Origin: Stutzerimonas frequens
Lineage (GTDB): Bacteria > Pseudomonadota > Gammaproteobacteria > Pseudomonadales > Pseudomonadaceae
Length of the DNA stretch: 64,000 bases
Direction of reading: 5' to 3'
Assembly (NCBI RefSeq): GCF_024448335.1
Contig: NZ_JAMOHM010000001.1
Span: 372,001-436,000 of the forward strand
Shown here: positions 36,513 through 43,655 of the stretch, piece after piece
Numbering within the stretch: position 1 is the stretch's first letter
How the letters are laid out: every line of letters starts with the position of its first letter
Translations under genes and position numbers: made by a program
Notes under the pieces: generated by a model
Told to the model about the DNA's origin: nothing
What the model saw: the letters and a program-made list of their open reading frames with translations, nothing else
The model's database searches: none

Positions 36513-37037
36513 CTATAGGCTGGGGAACTTGGCGACAGCATAGGCCACCAGAGCGGTGGCAGAGGAAAAGATCAGCGCCATATTGCAGTAGTACAGGCTC
36601 GATGACTTGCGGTCGTTGTTCACTGTCGTCAGGGACGCACAGTTCATGTAATCGGCATACAGAGCGCTTCGGATGGAGTCGGCAACGAGCCGGTCGGCAT
36701 CCGTCTCTCCCGCGTAATATGCCTGCAGATCGCGGCGCCAGGCCTCCAGACTGTTCGGGGTCGATAGCGCTTGGTCCATCTTTCCGAGCAGGGCATCCGT
36801 GAAGAAGTAGGCGCCGATGATCGATAACTCCGCAGAACAGGCCGCACAGAAGCCGAAGGCAAAAGCCGCGCACCCTTCCAGCTTCTTGTAGTCCGTGGCA
36901 ATGATCACTGCGTAGAAGCCCACCAAGGCCACCATCACGGCCAAGGGGATGCTCAACCGGCTGAATATCTGCTCCTTCCGCTGCTGCTCATGGAAGTAGA
37001 GCTTCTCGTAGTGCTGGAAGAGTTCGGCTTCAGTCAC
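36513..37037 (-). CDS. Three-helix membrane protein of the lysogeny cassette
   Basis: 174 residues. A charged amphipathic N-terminus (EAELFQHYEKLYFHEQQRKE) leads to hydrophobic segments at about 30-48, 56-80 and 150-168. A soluble helical stretch with LEAWRRDLQAYYAGETDADR lies between the second and third. No known domain recognised; it has the look of small 2TM/3TM effector proteins from defence loci, but that is impression only. Overlaps the HTH gene upstream by eight bases and is followed by the polyproline peptide. Likely expressed in the lysogen from the repressor promoter. Candidate superinfection-exclusion factor. Confidence 0.65.
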   Translation of the reverse strand: MTEAELFQHYEKLYFHEQQRKEQIFSRLSIPLAVMVALVGFYAVIIATDYKKLEGCAAFAFGFCAACSAELSIIGAYFFTDALLGKMDQALSTPNSLEAWRRDLQAYYAGETDADRLVADSIRSALYADYMNCASLTTVNNDRKSSSLYYCNMALIFSSATALVAYAVAKFPSL

Positions 37038-37269
37038 CAGGCGCGCTCCGCTTTCCCTTGATCACATACAGCAGGTCAATGTCGGTGCGCAGGGCGAGGG
37101 CCTGCAGGTAGCGGATGGGAATGGTGGAGGTGCCCTTCTCGTAGCGCTTCTGGATATTTACGGGCTTGCCGGCCAGGTGGCCGAGCTCATGAACCGCAAG
37201 GCCGAGGCGCTCGCGCTCTTCCTGCAGGCGGGCGCCGAACTCGGGATCGTCATCCAGGTGCAGTGGCAT
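37030..37269 (-). CDS. Second repressor-like HTH protein
   Basis: 79 residues. ARLQEERERLGLAVHELGHLAGKP followed by NIQKRYEKGTSTIP is an XRE-type helix-turn-helix. Its ending DIDLLYVIKGKR is strikingly like GVDVLYVITGER in the main repressor next door, so the two are probably paralogues; this one lacks the C-terminal extension. It is 12 bases downstream of that repressor and overlaps the membrane-protein gene. May tune the cassette or the same operators. Confidence 0.75.
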   Translation of the reverse strand: MPLHLDDDPEFGARLQEERERLGLAVHELGHLAGKPVNIQKRYEKGTSTIPIRYLQALALRTDIDLLYVIKGKRSAPGD

Positions 37270-37281
37270 AGCAGCGCCTCG

Positions 37282-37608
37282 CTAGTGCTCGAGAGTGGCA
37301 GCCAAGGCAGAGGCTGTGCGCACCAGGTTGGCCTGCTCGCCCTCGGGCAACTGACGGAAGAAGCCCAGCAGCTTCGCTTCTCGCGCGCTGATGCTGTCAG
37401 CAGGCTGCGGCTTGCGTTCTCCAGTGATCACGTACAGCACGTCAACGCCGGCTGCCGCCACCGCGGCCAAGTACCTGCCGTCCGGGCTACCCGCTTCCTT
37501 TTCGTAGTTGATCTGCGTCGTCTTGCCCACGCCGCCGATCGCACCGAGATCGGTTTGGCTGAGTTTCAGGCGCGACCGTTCTTCCTTCAGCCGCTCGCCA
37601 ATGGTCAT
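37282..37608 (-). CDS. Phage repressor (CI-like, XRE family)
   Basis: 108 residues from ATG 37608; a TTG at 37623 is the alternative. IGERLKEERSRLKLSQTDLGAIGGVG and INYEKEAGSPDGRYL form the helix-turn-helix. A short C-terminal helix region (LLGFFRQLPEGEQANLVRTA) replaces the usual peptidase domain, so induction would not be by RecA-driven self-cleavage. It is divergent from the early operon with palindromic operators between. Probable immunity repressor. Confidence 0.82.
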   Translation of the reverse strand: MTIGERLKEERSRLKLSQTDLGAIGGVGKTTQINYEKEAGSPDGRYLAAVAAAGVDVLYVITGERKPQPADSISAREAKLLGFFRQLPEGEQANLVRTASALAATLEH

Positions 37609-37612
37609 ATTT

Positions 37613-37650
37613 TTGAACCTCAAGCATTGACAGGTTCAAATAACTGAACC
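37613..37650. promoter_or_regulatory. Repressor operators and early promoter region
   Basis: GGTTCA-N6-TGAACC is a perfect dyad at 37633-37650. TTGAACC at 37613 pairs with GGTTCAA at 37633, giving a second overlapping dyad. TTGACA at 37627-37632 is a good -35 box for the rightward early promoter, with a weak AATATC at the -10 distance. The operators cover this promoter, as expected for a CI/Cro-type switch. Confidence 0.75.
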
Positions 37651-37664
37651 AATATCCGCTTCAC

Positions 37665-37684
37665 ATCACACGAAATCACACGAA
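37665..37684 (+). repeat. Exact 10-bp tandem repeat before the first early gene
   Basis: ATCACACGAA occurs twice in direct contact, ending nine bases before the ATG at 37693. It lies where a Cox/Cro-like protein could bind, or in the leader RNA of the early operon. Confidence 0.5.
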
Positions 37685-37692
37685 TTTGAACT

Positions 37693-37956
37693 ATGCCGAA
37701 CGGATACCCCAGCGAGCAAGCGCGCAACGCTGCGCGTGAACGCCTCAGCAAGCTCGGCCTGACCGCCAAGGAATGGGCCGAACAGAACGACATCACCCCG
37801 TCCACGGTTTACGCCGTGCTCAACGGGCAGAAGAAGTGCCTGCGCGGTGAAGCCCACCGCGCCGCCGTACTGCTCGGCATCAAGGAAGGCGTAGTAGCCG
37901 GCGACGCGCCGCGTTACGGGCGCCGCAAGACTGACTTCGCAGTGATTCCAAAGTAA
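37693..37956 (+). CDS. BcepMu gp16-like DNA-binding regulator (Cro/Cox position)
   Basis: 87 residues. SKLGLTAKEWAEQNDITPSTVYAVLNGQKK is a helix-turn-helix followed by RGEAHRAAVLLGIKEG, the pattern of the phage-associated BcepMu gp16 family. Divergent from the repressor and first gene of the early operon, hence a Cro- or Cox-like role is likely. Overlaps the next gene by one base. Confidence 0.75.
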   Translation: MPNGYPSEQARNAARERLSKLGLTAKEWAEQNDITPSTVYAVLNGQKKCLRGEAHRAAVLLGIKEGVVAGDAPRYGRRKTDFAVIPK

Positions 37957-38459
37957 TGGCAAACCCCAAGGCGAGAAACGAGAAGATGAAGCACGCGATC
38001 CTCGACAGTCGGCGCAAGGTGGTCAGCGCCATCATCGCCGCTTACCCCGGCGGCCGTGACTGCGCCGCGGCCCGCCTGGGCCTGGAAATCAAGAAGTTCG
38101 ACAACCACGCCTATGAGAGCGCCGGCCACCGCCCGCTGACTGACGAGCAGATCCTGCTGCTCGAACAGCAGATCGGCACGGCCTACCTGCCCGCGTACAT
38201 CGCTGCTCAATACGGCGGTGTGTTCGTCCCGCTGCCGGCTGCCGAAGAGTTGGACAACATGGAGCTCTACCACCGCGCCGTGGATACCGCGAAGCGCCGC
38301 GGCCGGGTGGACCTGATCATCGCCAAGGCCCTGGAGGACGGAGCGATCGACGAAGGCGAAGCCAACGCCATCCTCGATGCCCACCGCCGCTACGTCTCCG
38401 CCCGCCACGCGGAGATAGCAGCAGTCATCGTTCTGCATACCTGCAACGACAAAAAATAA
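37956..38459 (+). CDS. YmfL/CII-like regulatory protein
   Basis: 167 residues. KMKHAILDSRRKVVSAIIAAYPGGRDCAAARLGLEIKKFDNHAYE is the start of the YmfL-type putative regulators of phage early regions. The middle part has LLEQQIGTAYLPAYIAAQYGG, and a helical C-terminus has DEGEANAILDAHRRY. Position after the Cro-like gene supports a CII-type role. Confidence 0.75.
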   Translation: MANPKARNEKMKHAILDSRRKVVSAIIAAYPGGRDCAAARLGLEIKKFDNHAYESAGHRPLTDEQILLLEQQIGTAYLPAYIAAQYGGVFVPLPAAEELDNMELYHRAVDTAKRRGRVDLIIAKALEDGAIDEGEANAILDAHRRYVSARHAEIAAVIVLHTCNDKK

Positions 38460-38498
38460 GTGCTGTACGGCCGCTGCCACGGCCGAGGGGGAAGGGAT

Positions 38499-38798
38499 TT
38501 GAGCGTTTACAAGCTGGTATGCCCAGCGTGCGGAGAGCGGATGCGCATTCGCAACTCCGAGGGGCAAACACCGACATTCCGCACCATCTATGGCCAGTGC
38601 ATGAATCTGGCCTGCGGCTTGGTGCTCACGGGCTCGATGAGCTGGGACTACCAGATCAATACCTCGGGCATGGACAAGCCGAGGGTGGTGCTGCCGATTG
38701 CGCCATCCGTGGCGAAAATGCAGGCGTTGCGTGACAGCCGGCCTGCATCCGATCAACCCGATCTGTTCGATCAGCCACTCAAGGAAGCACACGCATGA
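38499..38798 (+). CDS. ogr: Ogr/Delta-like zinc-finger late activator
   Basis: 99 residues from TTG 38499, with a GGGGAAGGGA ribosome site; a GTG at 38460 would add 13 residues. The Ogr fold is clear: YKLVCPACGERMRIRNSEGQ then YGQCMNLACGLVLTG, with four zinc cysteines (CxxC...CxxxxC). Ogr proteins activate the P2-type late promoters, and three matching TGTA-N11-TACA boxes are present in the structural region. Unlike in P2 it sits in the early operon, not next to D. The 30-residue C-terminal tail is extra. Confidence 0.88.
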   Translation: MSVYKLVCPACGERMRIRNSEGQTPTFRTIYGQCMNLACGLVLTGSMSWDYQINTSGMDKPRVVLPIAPSVAKMQALRDSRPASDQPDLFDQPLKEAHA

Positions 38799-39148
38799 AC
38801 CGCGAACCCTCTGCCAAGGATTACCGCAGCAGCATGCAGGCCGCCGCCAAGGCCTACCTCCTGCGCCATCAGGATGAGCACCTTGCCGACGATGAGCGCC
38901 TGTACGACCGCGCGTGCCGCTATTTGGTTCAAGGCCTGGACGTGCCTGCGTTCATGGCGCCGCGGCTGGTCCATCTGGCGATGACCGAACTCTCCTCCCG
39001 CGTGGGTATCGATCGCGGCCTCGGTGATGAGACCCGGCTGTGCCTGGTGCTGGTACGCACCGGGGAACGGGCCTTCATCCCCACCCGCTATCTGCCGCTG
39101 CGCCTGCAGCCACCCGCGGCACTGCCGGCTGCAGCAGCCGCGCACTGA
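38795..39148 (+). CDS. Unknown early phage protein
   Basis: 117 residues; overlaps ogr by four bases, so it is part of the same operon. Helical N-terminus (KDYRSSMQAAAKAYLLRHQDEH), then CRYLVQGLDVPAFMAPRLVHLAM, and an alanine-rich tail. No domain recognised. A small hairpin (ACCCGC/GCGGGT) lies in the gap after it. Confidence 0.65.
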   Translation: MNREPSAKDYRSSMQAAAKAYLLRHQDEHLADDERLYDRACRYLVQGLDVPAFMAPRLVHLAMTELSSRVGIDRGLGDETRLCLVLVRTGERAFIPTRYLPLRLQPPAALPAAAAAH

Positions 39149-39231
39149 CCACTACCCCCTGAATCACCGTTACCCAGACCCGCCTGCCAGCGGGTTTGGG
39201 GAAGTTGCACCCGAAATTCGAGGTTGCCGCC

Positions 39232-39465
39232 ATGCAACAAGCCATTGCCATCCAGCTGGACATGCCCAAGCCCGTAGCCGAGGCCCTGCTCAGCAGCCTG
39301 CGCTGCGAGCTGCGCCGTGGCCTGACCGAGCACTGGTACGACGATCGCTACCGCACCGTGCCGGAGTTCCTGCGCAGCCGCCGCATCCTCGATGACTACC
39401 CGGCCCTCGCCGGCCACAAACGCACCATCGGGGCGCTGAAAGCCGCCCTCGGCGCCAACCAGTAA
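39232..39465 (+). CDS. Unknown small early phage protein
   Basis: 77 residues from the ATG at 39232. PVAEALLSSLRCELRRGLTEHWYDDRYRTVPEFLRSRRILDDYP suggests a compact helical, DNA-interacting protein. No family recognised. Sits 13 bases before the primase-helicase. Confidence 0.6.
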   Translation: MQQAIAIQLDMPKPVAEALLSSLRCELRRGLTEHWYDDRYRTVPEFLRSRRILDDYPALAGHKRTIGALKAALGANQ

Positions 39466-39478
39466 GGCCAGCCACACC

Positions 39479-42202
39479 ATGCAGATGAAAGAAACCCTAC
39501 GGGCCGAGGTGCTGCGCCGCATCGAGCGCGACTTCGGCCTCCAGCACATGGGCGGCACCAACTACATGCGCAAGGGCAAATGCCCGGCGCACAACTGCGG
39601 CAAGAAAACCCTCTACACCTTCCACGACTCGCCTTGGATGCTGATCTGCGGACGTCCGGAGAAGTGTGGCCACCGCGTCCACGTGAAAGAGCTGTACGAC
39701 GATCTGTTCAACGACTGGAGCAAGACCGCCCCAGCGACCGCCCAGGACCCGATGGCCACCGCCAGCGCCTACCTGCAGTTCGCCCGCGGCTTTCGCCTGG
39801 AGCTGATCGCCGGCTGGTACAGCCAGGAGAACTACTGGAGCCGCGACATCAACGCCGGCAGCGCCACCGTGCGCTTCCCGCTGGAAAAGGGCGGCTACTG
39901 GGAACGGCTGATCGACCGGCCGGAGCGCTTCGGCAAGCAGAAGGCCCGCTTCAAACCGGGCGAAAGCTACAAGGGCGTCTGGTGGTGCCCGCCGTCGCTC
40001 AACCTGGTCGAGGTCGAGGAGCTGTACATCGTCGAGGGCATCTTCGACGCCATTGCACTGCTGCACCACGACGTCCCTGCCGTCTCGATGATGAGCAGCG
40101 CGCCGCTGCCCGAGCAATCGCTCAAGGCGCTCAAGAACGCATGCCACGAAGCGGACAAGCGCCTGCCGCGCCTGGTCTGGGCGCTGGATAACGAGCCGGT
40201 CGCCAAGGCCAACATGCGCCGCTGGGCGAAGGAGGCCCGCGCCCTGGGCTTCAAGTGCGAGGCGGCTGTCATCCCGCAGCGCGGCGCCAAGAAGGTCGAC
40301 TGGAACGACCTGCACCAGCGCTGGGCCTTCATCGACGGCGACGAGGAGCGCGCCAAGCGCATCGAGCTGGACTTGGCCGAGGCCCGCCACCAGGGCGCCC
40401 TGCTGCTGGCCGAGTCGGCCGAGGAAAAGGGCCTGCTCATGTACGAATGGGACGAGCGCAAGGAATTCCACTTCACCTACCGCTCGCGCCTGTACTGGTT
40501 CAACCTGGACATGGAGAAGTACGAGCGCACCGCCCGCGAGCTTGACGGCTCCGAGCACCATGACGACCAGCTGCTCAACGACAAGCAGCGCCGGGACAAG
40601 GCCTTGCGCCAGAGCGCCGCCGTGGTGCGCATCGCCAACTGCTACTTCGACGCGCTGTATTACATGCGCAACGAGGTGACCGACGAGGCCTGGTACTACT
40701 TCCGCGTCGAGCGGCCCGAAGCGCCCACCATCAAGAGCACCTTTACCGCGGCGCAGATCGCCTCGGCGCCGGAGTTCAAGAAGCGCCTGCTCAACGTCTG
40801 CAACGGGGCCATGTTCACCGGCACGCCGCAGCAGCTGGAGCGCATGCTTGGCTACCAGCTCGACAGCCTCAAGACCGTCAACACCATCGACTGGATCGGC
40901 TACACCCGCGAGCACGGCGTCTATGTGTTCAACGATCTGGCGATCGCCGGCGGCAAGGTGCACAAGCTCAACGAGGAAGATTTCTTCGACGTCGGCTCCC
41001 TGAGCATCAAGTCGCAGAGCCTGTCACCGGTGCTGCACATCAACGCCAACCTGGCCGACTACGACGAAGCGTGGTTCGACCTGTTCTGGCGCTGCTTTGG
41101 CGTGCGCGGCGCGGTGGTGCTGGCCTGGTGGCTGGGCGCGCTGTACGCCGAGCAGATCCGCCAGCTGCACAAGTCCTACCTGTTCCTGGAGCTGATCGGC
41201 GAGGCCGGCGCGGGCAAGACCACGCTGGTGGAGCTGCTCTGGAAACTCACCGGCCGCACCGAATACGAAGGCTTCGACCCGTCCAAGGCGACCCCGGCCA
41301 GCCGCGCGCGCAACTTCGCCCAGGTGGGCAACCTGCCGGTGGTGCTGATCGAGTCCGAGCGCGAGCAGAAGGAAGGCGCGCCGGTTAAACACTTCGACTG
41401 GGACGAACTCAAGACCGCCTACAACGGCCGCAGCGTTCGCTCCACCGGTGTGAAGAACAACGGCAACGACACCCGCGAACCGCCGTTCCGCGGTGCCCTG
41501 CTGATCGCGCAGAACAACGCCGTCAACGCCTCCGAGCCGATCCTCCAGCGCCTGGGCCATGTGCACCTGACCCGCGAGCACCAGACCCCGGAAACCAAGC
41601 TCCACGCCGAGCGCCTGGAGCGCATGCCGGTCGAGCAGCTCAGCGGCTTCATGGTCAAGGCGCTGAAGCCCGAGGCGCAGGTGATGAAGCTCCTGGACGA
41701 ACGCACCTCCGGCTACGAGCAGCAGCTGCTGGCCCTGCCGGGCATCCGCACCGTGCGGATCGCCAAGAACCACGCCCAGCTGCGCAGCCTGGTGGACGCC
41801 CTGCAGCTGGTCGTGCCGCTCAGCGATGAGCGCGCGGCCCAGGTGCACGCCGAGGTGGAGCGCATGGCACAGGAGCGGCAGCAGGCCATCAACGCTGACC
41901 ACCCGCTCGTGCGCGAATTCTGGGACATGGTCGAGTTCCTCAACGGCCCTCTGAACGAACCCGGCGGCCGGCTGAACCACTCCCGCAAGTCGGCCTTCTT
42001 CGCCATCAACCTCAACGAGTTCGTCGAGATGGCGGCCAACAAGCGGCAGCAGCTCCCGAACCTCAGCGAGCTCAAGCGCCTGCTCAAGACCAGCAAGTCG
42101 CCGAAGTTCATCGAGACCAACAAACCGATCAACTCGAACATCGCCACCGACGGGCTGAACAACGCCAAGACCGTCCGTTGCTGGCTGTTCCAGCTCGTTT
42201 AA
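39479..42202 (+). CDS. Toprim primase-helicase (P4 alpha-like replication protein)
   Basis: 907 residues. Order: zinc-finger module (GKCPAHNCGKKTLYTF, CGRPEKCGHR, about 33-70), a toprim domain with LYIVEGIFDAIAL (about 182-194), and a helicase domain with Walker A GEAGAGKTT at about 574 and an acidic VVLIESE strand. The C-terminal domain may bind origin DNA. Such fused primase-helicases support replication from a phage origin. P2 itself uses a rolling-circle protein A, so the replication module has been exchanged. The end has QQLPNLSELKRLLKTSKSPKF. Confidence 0.85.
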   Translation: MQMKETLRAEVLRRIERDFGLQHMGGTNYMRKGKCPAHNCGKKTLYTFHDSPWMLICGRPEKCGHRVHVKELYDDLFNDWSKTAPATAQDPMATASAYLQFARGFRLELIAGWYSQENYWSRDINAGSATVRFPLEKGGYWERLIDRPERFGKQKARFKPGESYKGVWWCPPSLNLVEVEELYIVEGIFDAIALLHHDVPAVSMMSSAPLPEQSLKALKNACHEADKRLPRLVWALDNEPVAKANMRRWAKEARALGFKCEAAVIPQRGAKKVDWNDLHQRWAFIDGDEERAKRIELDLAEARHQGALLLAESAEEKGLLMYEWDERKEFHFTYRSRLYWFNLDMEKYERTARELDGSEHHDDQLLNDKQRRDKALRQSAAVVRIANCYFDALYYMRNEVTDEAWYYFRVERPEAPTIKSTFTAAQIASAPEFKKRLLNVCNGAMFTGTPQQLERMLGYQLDSLKTVNTIDWIGYTREHGVYVFNDLAIAGGKVHKLNEEDFFDVGSLSIKSQSLSPVLHINANLADYDEAWFDLFWRCFGVRGAVVLAWWLGALYAEQIRQLHKSYLFLELIGEAGAGKTTLVELLWKLTGRTEYEGFDPSKATPASRARNFAQVGNLPVVLIESEREQKEGAPVKHFDWDELKTAYNGRSVRSTGVKNNGNDTREPPFRGALLIAQNNAVNASEPILQRLGHVHLTREHQTPETKLHAERLERMPVEQLSGFMVKALKPEAQVMKLLDERTSGYEQQLLALPGIRTVRIAKNHAQLRSLVDALQLVVPLSDERAAQVHAEVERMAQERQQAINADHPLVREFWDMVEFLNGPLNEPGGRLNHSRKSAFFAINLNEFVEMAANKRQQLPNLSELKRLLKTSKSPKFIETNKPINSNIATDGLNNAKTVRCWLFQLV

Positions 42203-42206
42203 CCCG

Positions 42207-42224
42207 CCGGCGCGGCAACGCCGG
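42207..42224 (+). repeat. Leader hairpin 1 with CGGCAA loop
   Basis: CCGGCG-CGGCAA-CGCCGG, directly before AAGGAGAAGCACCATG of the next gene. The same loop and the same ribosome-site string occur before two other small genes downstream. Confidence 0.7.
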
Positions 42225-42246
42225 TACCAACCCAAGGAGAAGCACC

Positions 42247-42390
42247 ATGCCAATGAACGACAACGACGACCTCTACAGCCCCAGCCGCCGCGAAACCCTG
42301 CTCACCCTGCTGGGCAGCGGCGTGACCCTGGCGGTACTGCTCGCGGCCGGCTACCTCGCCCCCAACCTGCTGGCCCTGGCGGCCCGCTAA
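42247..42390 (+). CDS. Small single-helix membrane protein
   Basis: 47 residues, strong AAGGAG site. Polar N-terminus (PMNDNDDLYSPSRRE) then one hydrophobic segment (TLLGSGVTLAVLLAAGYLAP). No family known. Preceded by the first of three leader hairpins with identical loops. Confidence 0.7.
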   Translation: MPMNDNDDLYSPSRRETLLTLLGSGVTLAVLLAAGYLAPNLLALAAR

Positions 42391-42398
42391 CCCCAACG

Positions 42399-42420
42399 CC
42401 CAGGCGCGGCAACGCCTGGG
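42399..42420 (+). repeat. Leader hairpin 2 with CGGCAA loop
   Basis: CCCAGGCG-CGGCAA-CGCCTGGG, a perfect eight-pair stem followed by ACCAAGGAGAAGCACCATG. Stem sequence differs from hairpin 1, loop is the same, so the structure rather than the sequence appears conserved. Confidence 0.75.
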
Positions 42421-42440
42421 CCTTACCAAGGAGAAGCACC

Positions 42441-42713
42441 ATGCAACTGAACGTAGAACGCGGCGCCCCGATGACCGGCAAGACCATCCGCCTGCGGCAG
42501 AAAGCCCGCGAGGCCGGGCAGGACGAGCACCAGATCATCCACGGCAACGCCTACGACCTTGCCGACCTGGAGCTGCTCGTGCGCCACCGCATCGGCCGCG
42601 GCGCCAGGGTCATCTGCATCGACGAGTGCAGCGAGGAGCAGATCGATCGCCTGACAGCCCTGCAGCGGCGGCTGCCGTCCGAACTGACCATCCACGCCGT
42701 TGTGGCGAACTGA
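42441..42713 (+). CDS. 90-residue protein with Walker A- and B-like motifs
   Basis: GAPMTGKT at residues 8-15 fits GxxxxGKT, and ARVICIDECSEEQ at about 55-67 looks like a Walker B strand with DE. The ends follow as ELTIHAVVAN, like the next strand of a P-loop fold. At 90 residues it would be a minimal or truncated P-loop domain, perhaps related to the N-terminal part of Zot-type or AAA proteins. Function unknown. Strong AAGGAG site and leader hairpin 2. Confidence 0.65.
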   Translation: MQLNVERGAPMTGKTIRLRQKAREAGQDEHQIIHGNAYDLADLELLVRHRIGRGARVICIDECSEEQIDRLTALQRRLPSELTIHAVVAN

Positions 42714-42724
42714 GGAACAGCACC

Positions 42725-43114
42725 ATGCAAGTGAGCGAAAAGCTTCGAGACCTCGACCTGCTGTTCACCTTCGAGGATCTGGCCAAGGAGAAGGGCTGGC
42801 CGGTCGAGCGCAACGACCAGGACAACGCATTTGCTGATGCCCTGACCCAGCGCGCATGGGAGGCATTCGAGGCCGCGCATGGTCCGCACGGCCGCAAGGA
42901 AGGCCAGCAGCTCTACGCCGAGATCAAGAAGTCCAGCAAGTACGCCCACCAGGCCGAGTGGTGCCGCACCCAGGGCTACGGCTACCCGTTCAAGGTGCGC
43001 ATCGTGTTCGACACGGACGGCTACTCGGTGAAAGGAGGCGTCGGCGGGCAGTACCGCCTCGAGGACGTGAATCTGTACGTCCTCCAGGACGGCAAGAAGA
43101 TCCGCGTTCGGTAA
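42725..43114 (+). CDS. Unknown early phage protein
   Basis: 129 residues from the ATG with GAGGA upstream. Begins MQVSEKLRDLDLLFTFEDLAKEKGW, then an aromatic, charged middle and VGGQYRLEDVNLYVLQDGKKIRVR at the end. No domain recognised. Its first bases (ATGCAAGTGA) match those of the gene at 43190, hinting at a copied 5' segment. Confidence 0.65.
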   Translation: MQVSEKLRDLDLLFTFEDLAKEKGWPVERNDQDNAFADALTQRAWEAFEAAHGPHGRKEGQQLYAEIKKSSKYAHQAEWCRTQGYGYPFKVRIVFDTDGYSVKGGVGGQYRLEDVNLYVLQDGKKIRVR

Positions 43115-43141
43115 CCCACCCCCCAGAAACAAGAAGGCCCC

Positions 43142-43159
43142 GGTGAGCGGCAACTCACC
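43142..43159 (+). repeat. Leader hairpin 3 with CGGCAA loop
   Basis: GGTGAG-CGGCAA-CTCACC with a further GGCCCC/GGGCC pairing outside, then CCAAGGAGAAGCACCATG. Third instance of the same loop before a small gene. Confidence 0.7.
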
Positions 43160-43189
43160 AGGGCCAGACCGACCCCAAGGAGAAGCACC

Positions 43190-43432
43190 ATGCAAGTGAA
43201 CCCCCAGGAAGCCAGCGGAGCGAAGGCTAGCACTACCCGGGCACGCCCGACCATGTCCAGCCACCGGCTGGACCTGCCCAGCATCTGCGACATCTGCAAC
43301 AAGGCCCGCTCCACCCGCAAGCATGCTGCCTGCAGCCGCATCCGCCAGCAGCGCAAGCAGGAAGAGTGGGCCAGCTACATGGGCAACCTCACCGCCAAGA
43401 AAGCCCAGGGAGGCCGCCGTTATGCCCGTTGA
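43190..43432 (+). CDS. Small basic protein with CxxC
   Basis: 80 residues. LPSICDICNKARSTRKHAACSRIRQQRK holds a CxxC and a later HxxC, possibly one zinc knuckle, in a very basic context, so nucleic-acid binding is plausible. Overlaps the next gene by 11 bases. Confidence 0.6.
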   Translation: MQVNPQEASGAKASTTRARPTMSSHRLDLPSICDICNKARSTRKHAACSRIRQQRKQEEWASYMGNLTAKKAQGGRRYAR

Positions 43433-43655
43433 AATCCGCACCCGTTTCACCACCGGCACCTACGTGGCCACCGTGCGCGGCGAGAAACGTACCGCCAGCA
43501 ATACCATCAGCGCCTGGCAGGCCGCCGAAGCCATGGCCCGCAAGCTGGGCCTAGATCCGGCGCTGCTGCGCGAGACCCAGCGGGATCTGCTGCGCGATGG
43601 AGTGGAGTTGTTCGTGCATCCTGGGGAAGCGCAGTCGAAGGAGGTGACGGCATGA
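43422..43655 (+). CDS. Unknown small early protein
   Basis: 77 residues from ATG 43422. PVEIRTRFTTGTYVATVRGEKRTASNTISAWQAAEAMARKLG. A short strand-rich start and a helix; no family recognised. Overlaps the methylase gene by four bases. Confidence 0.6.
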   Translation: MPVEIRTRFTTGTYVATVRGEKRTASNTISAWQAAEAMARKLGLDPALLRETQRDLLRDGVELFVHPGEAQSKEVTA

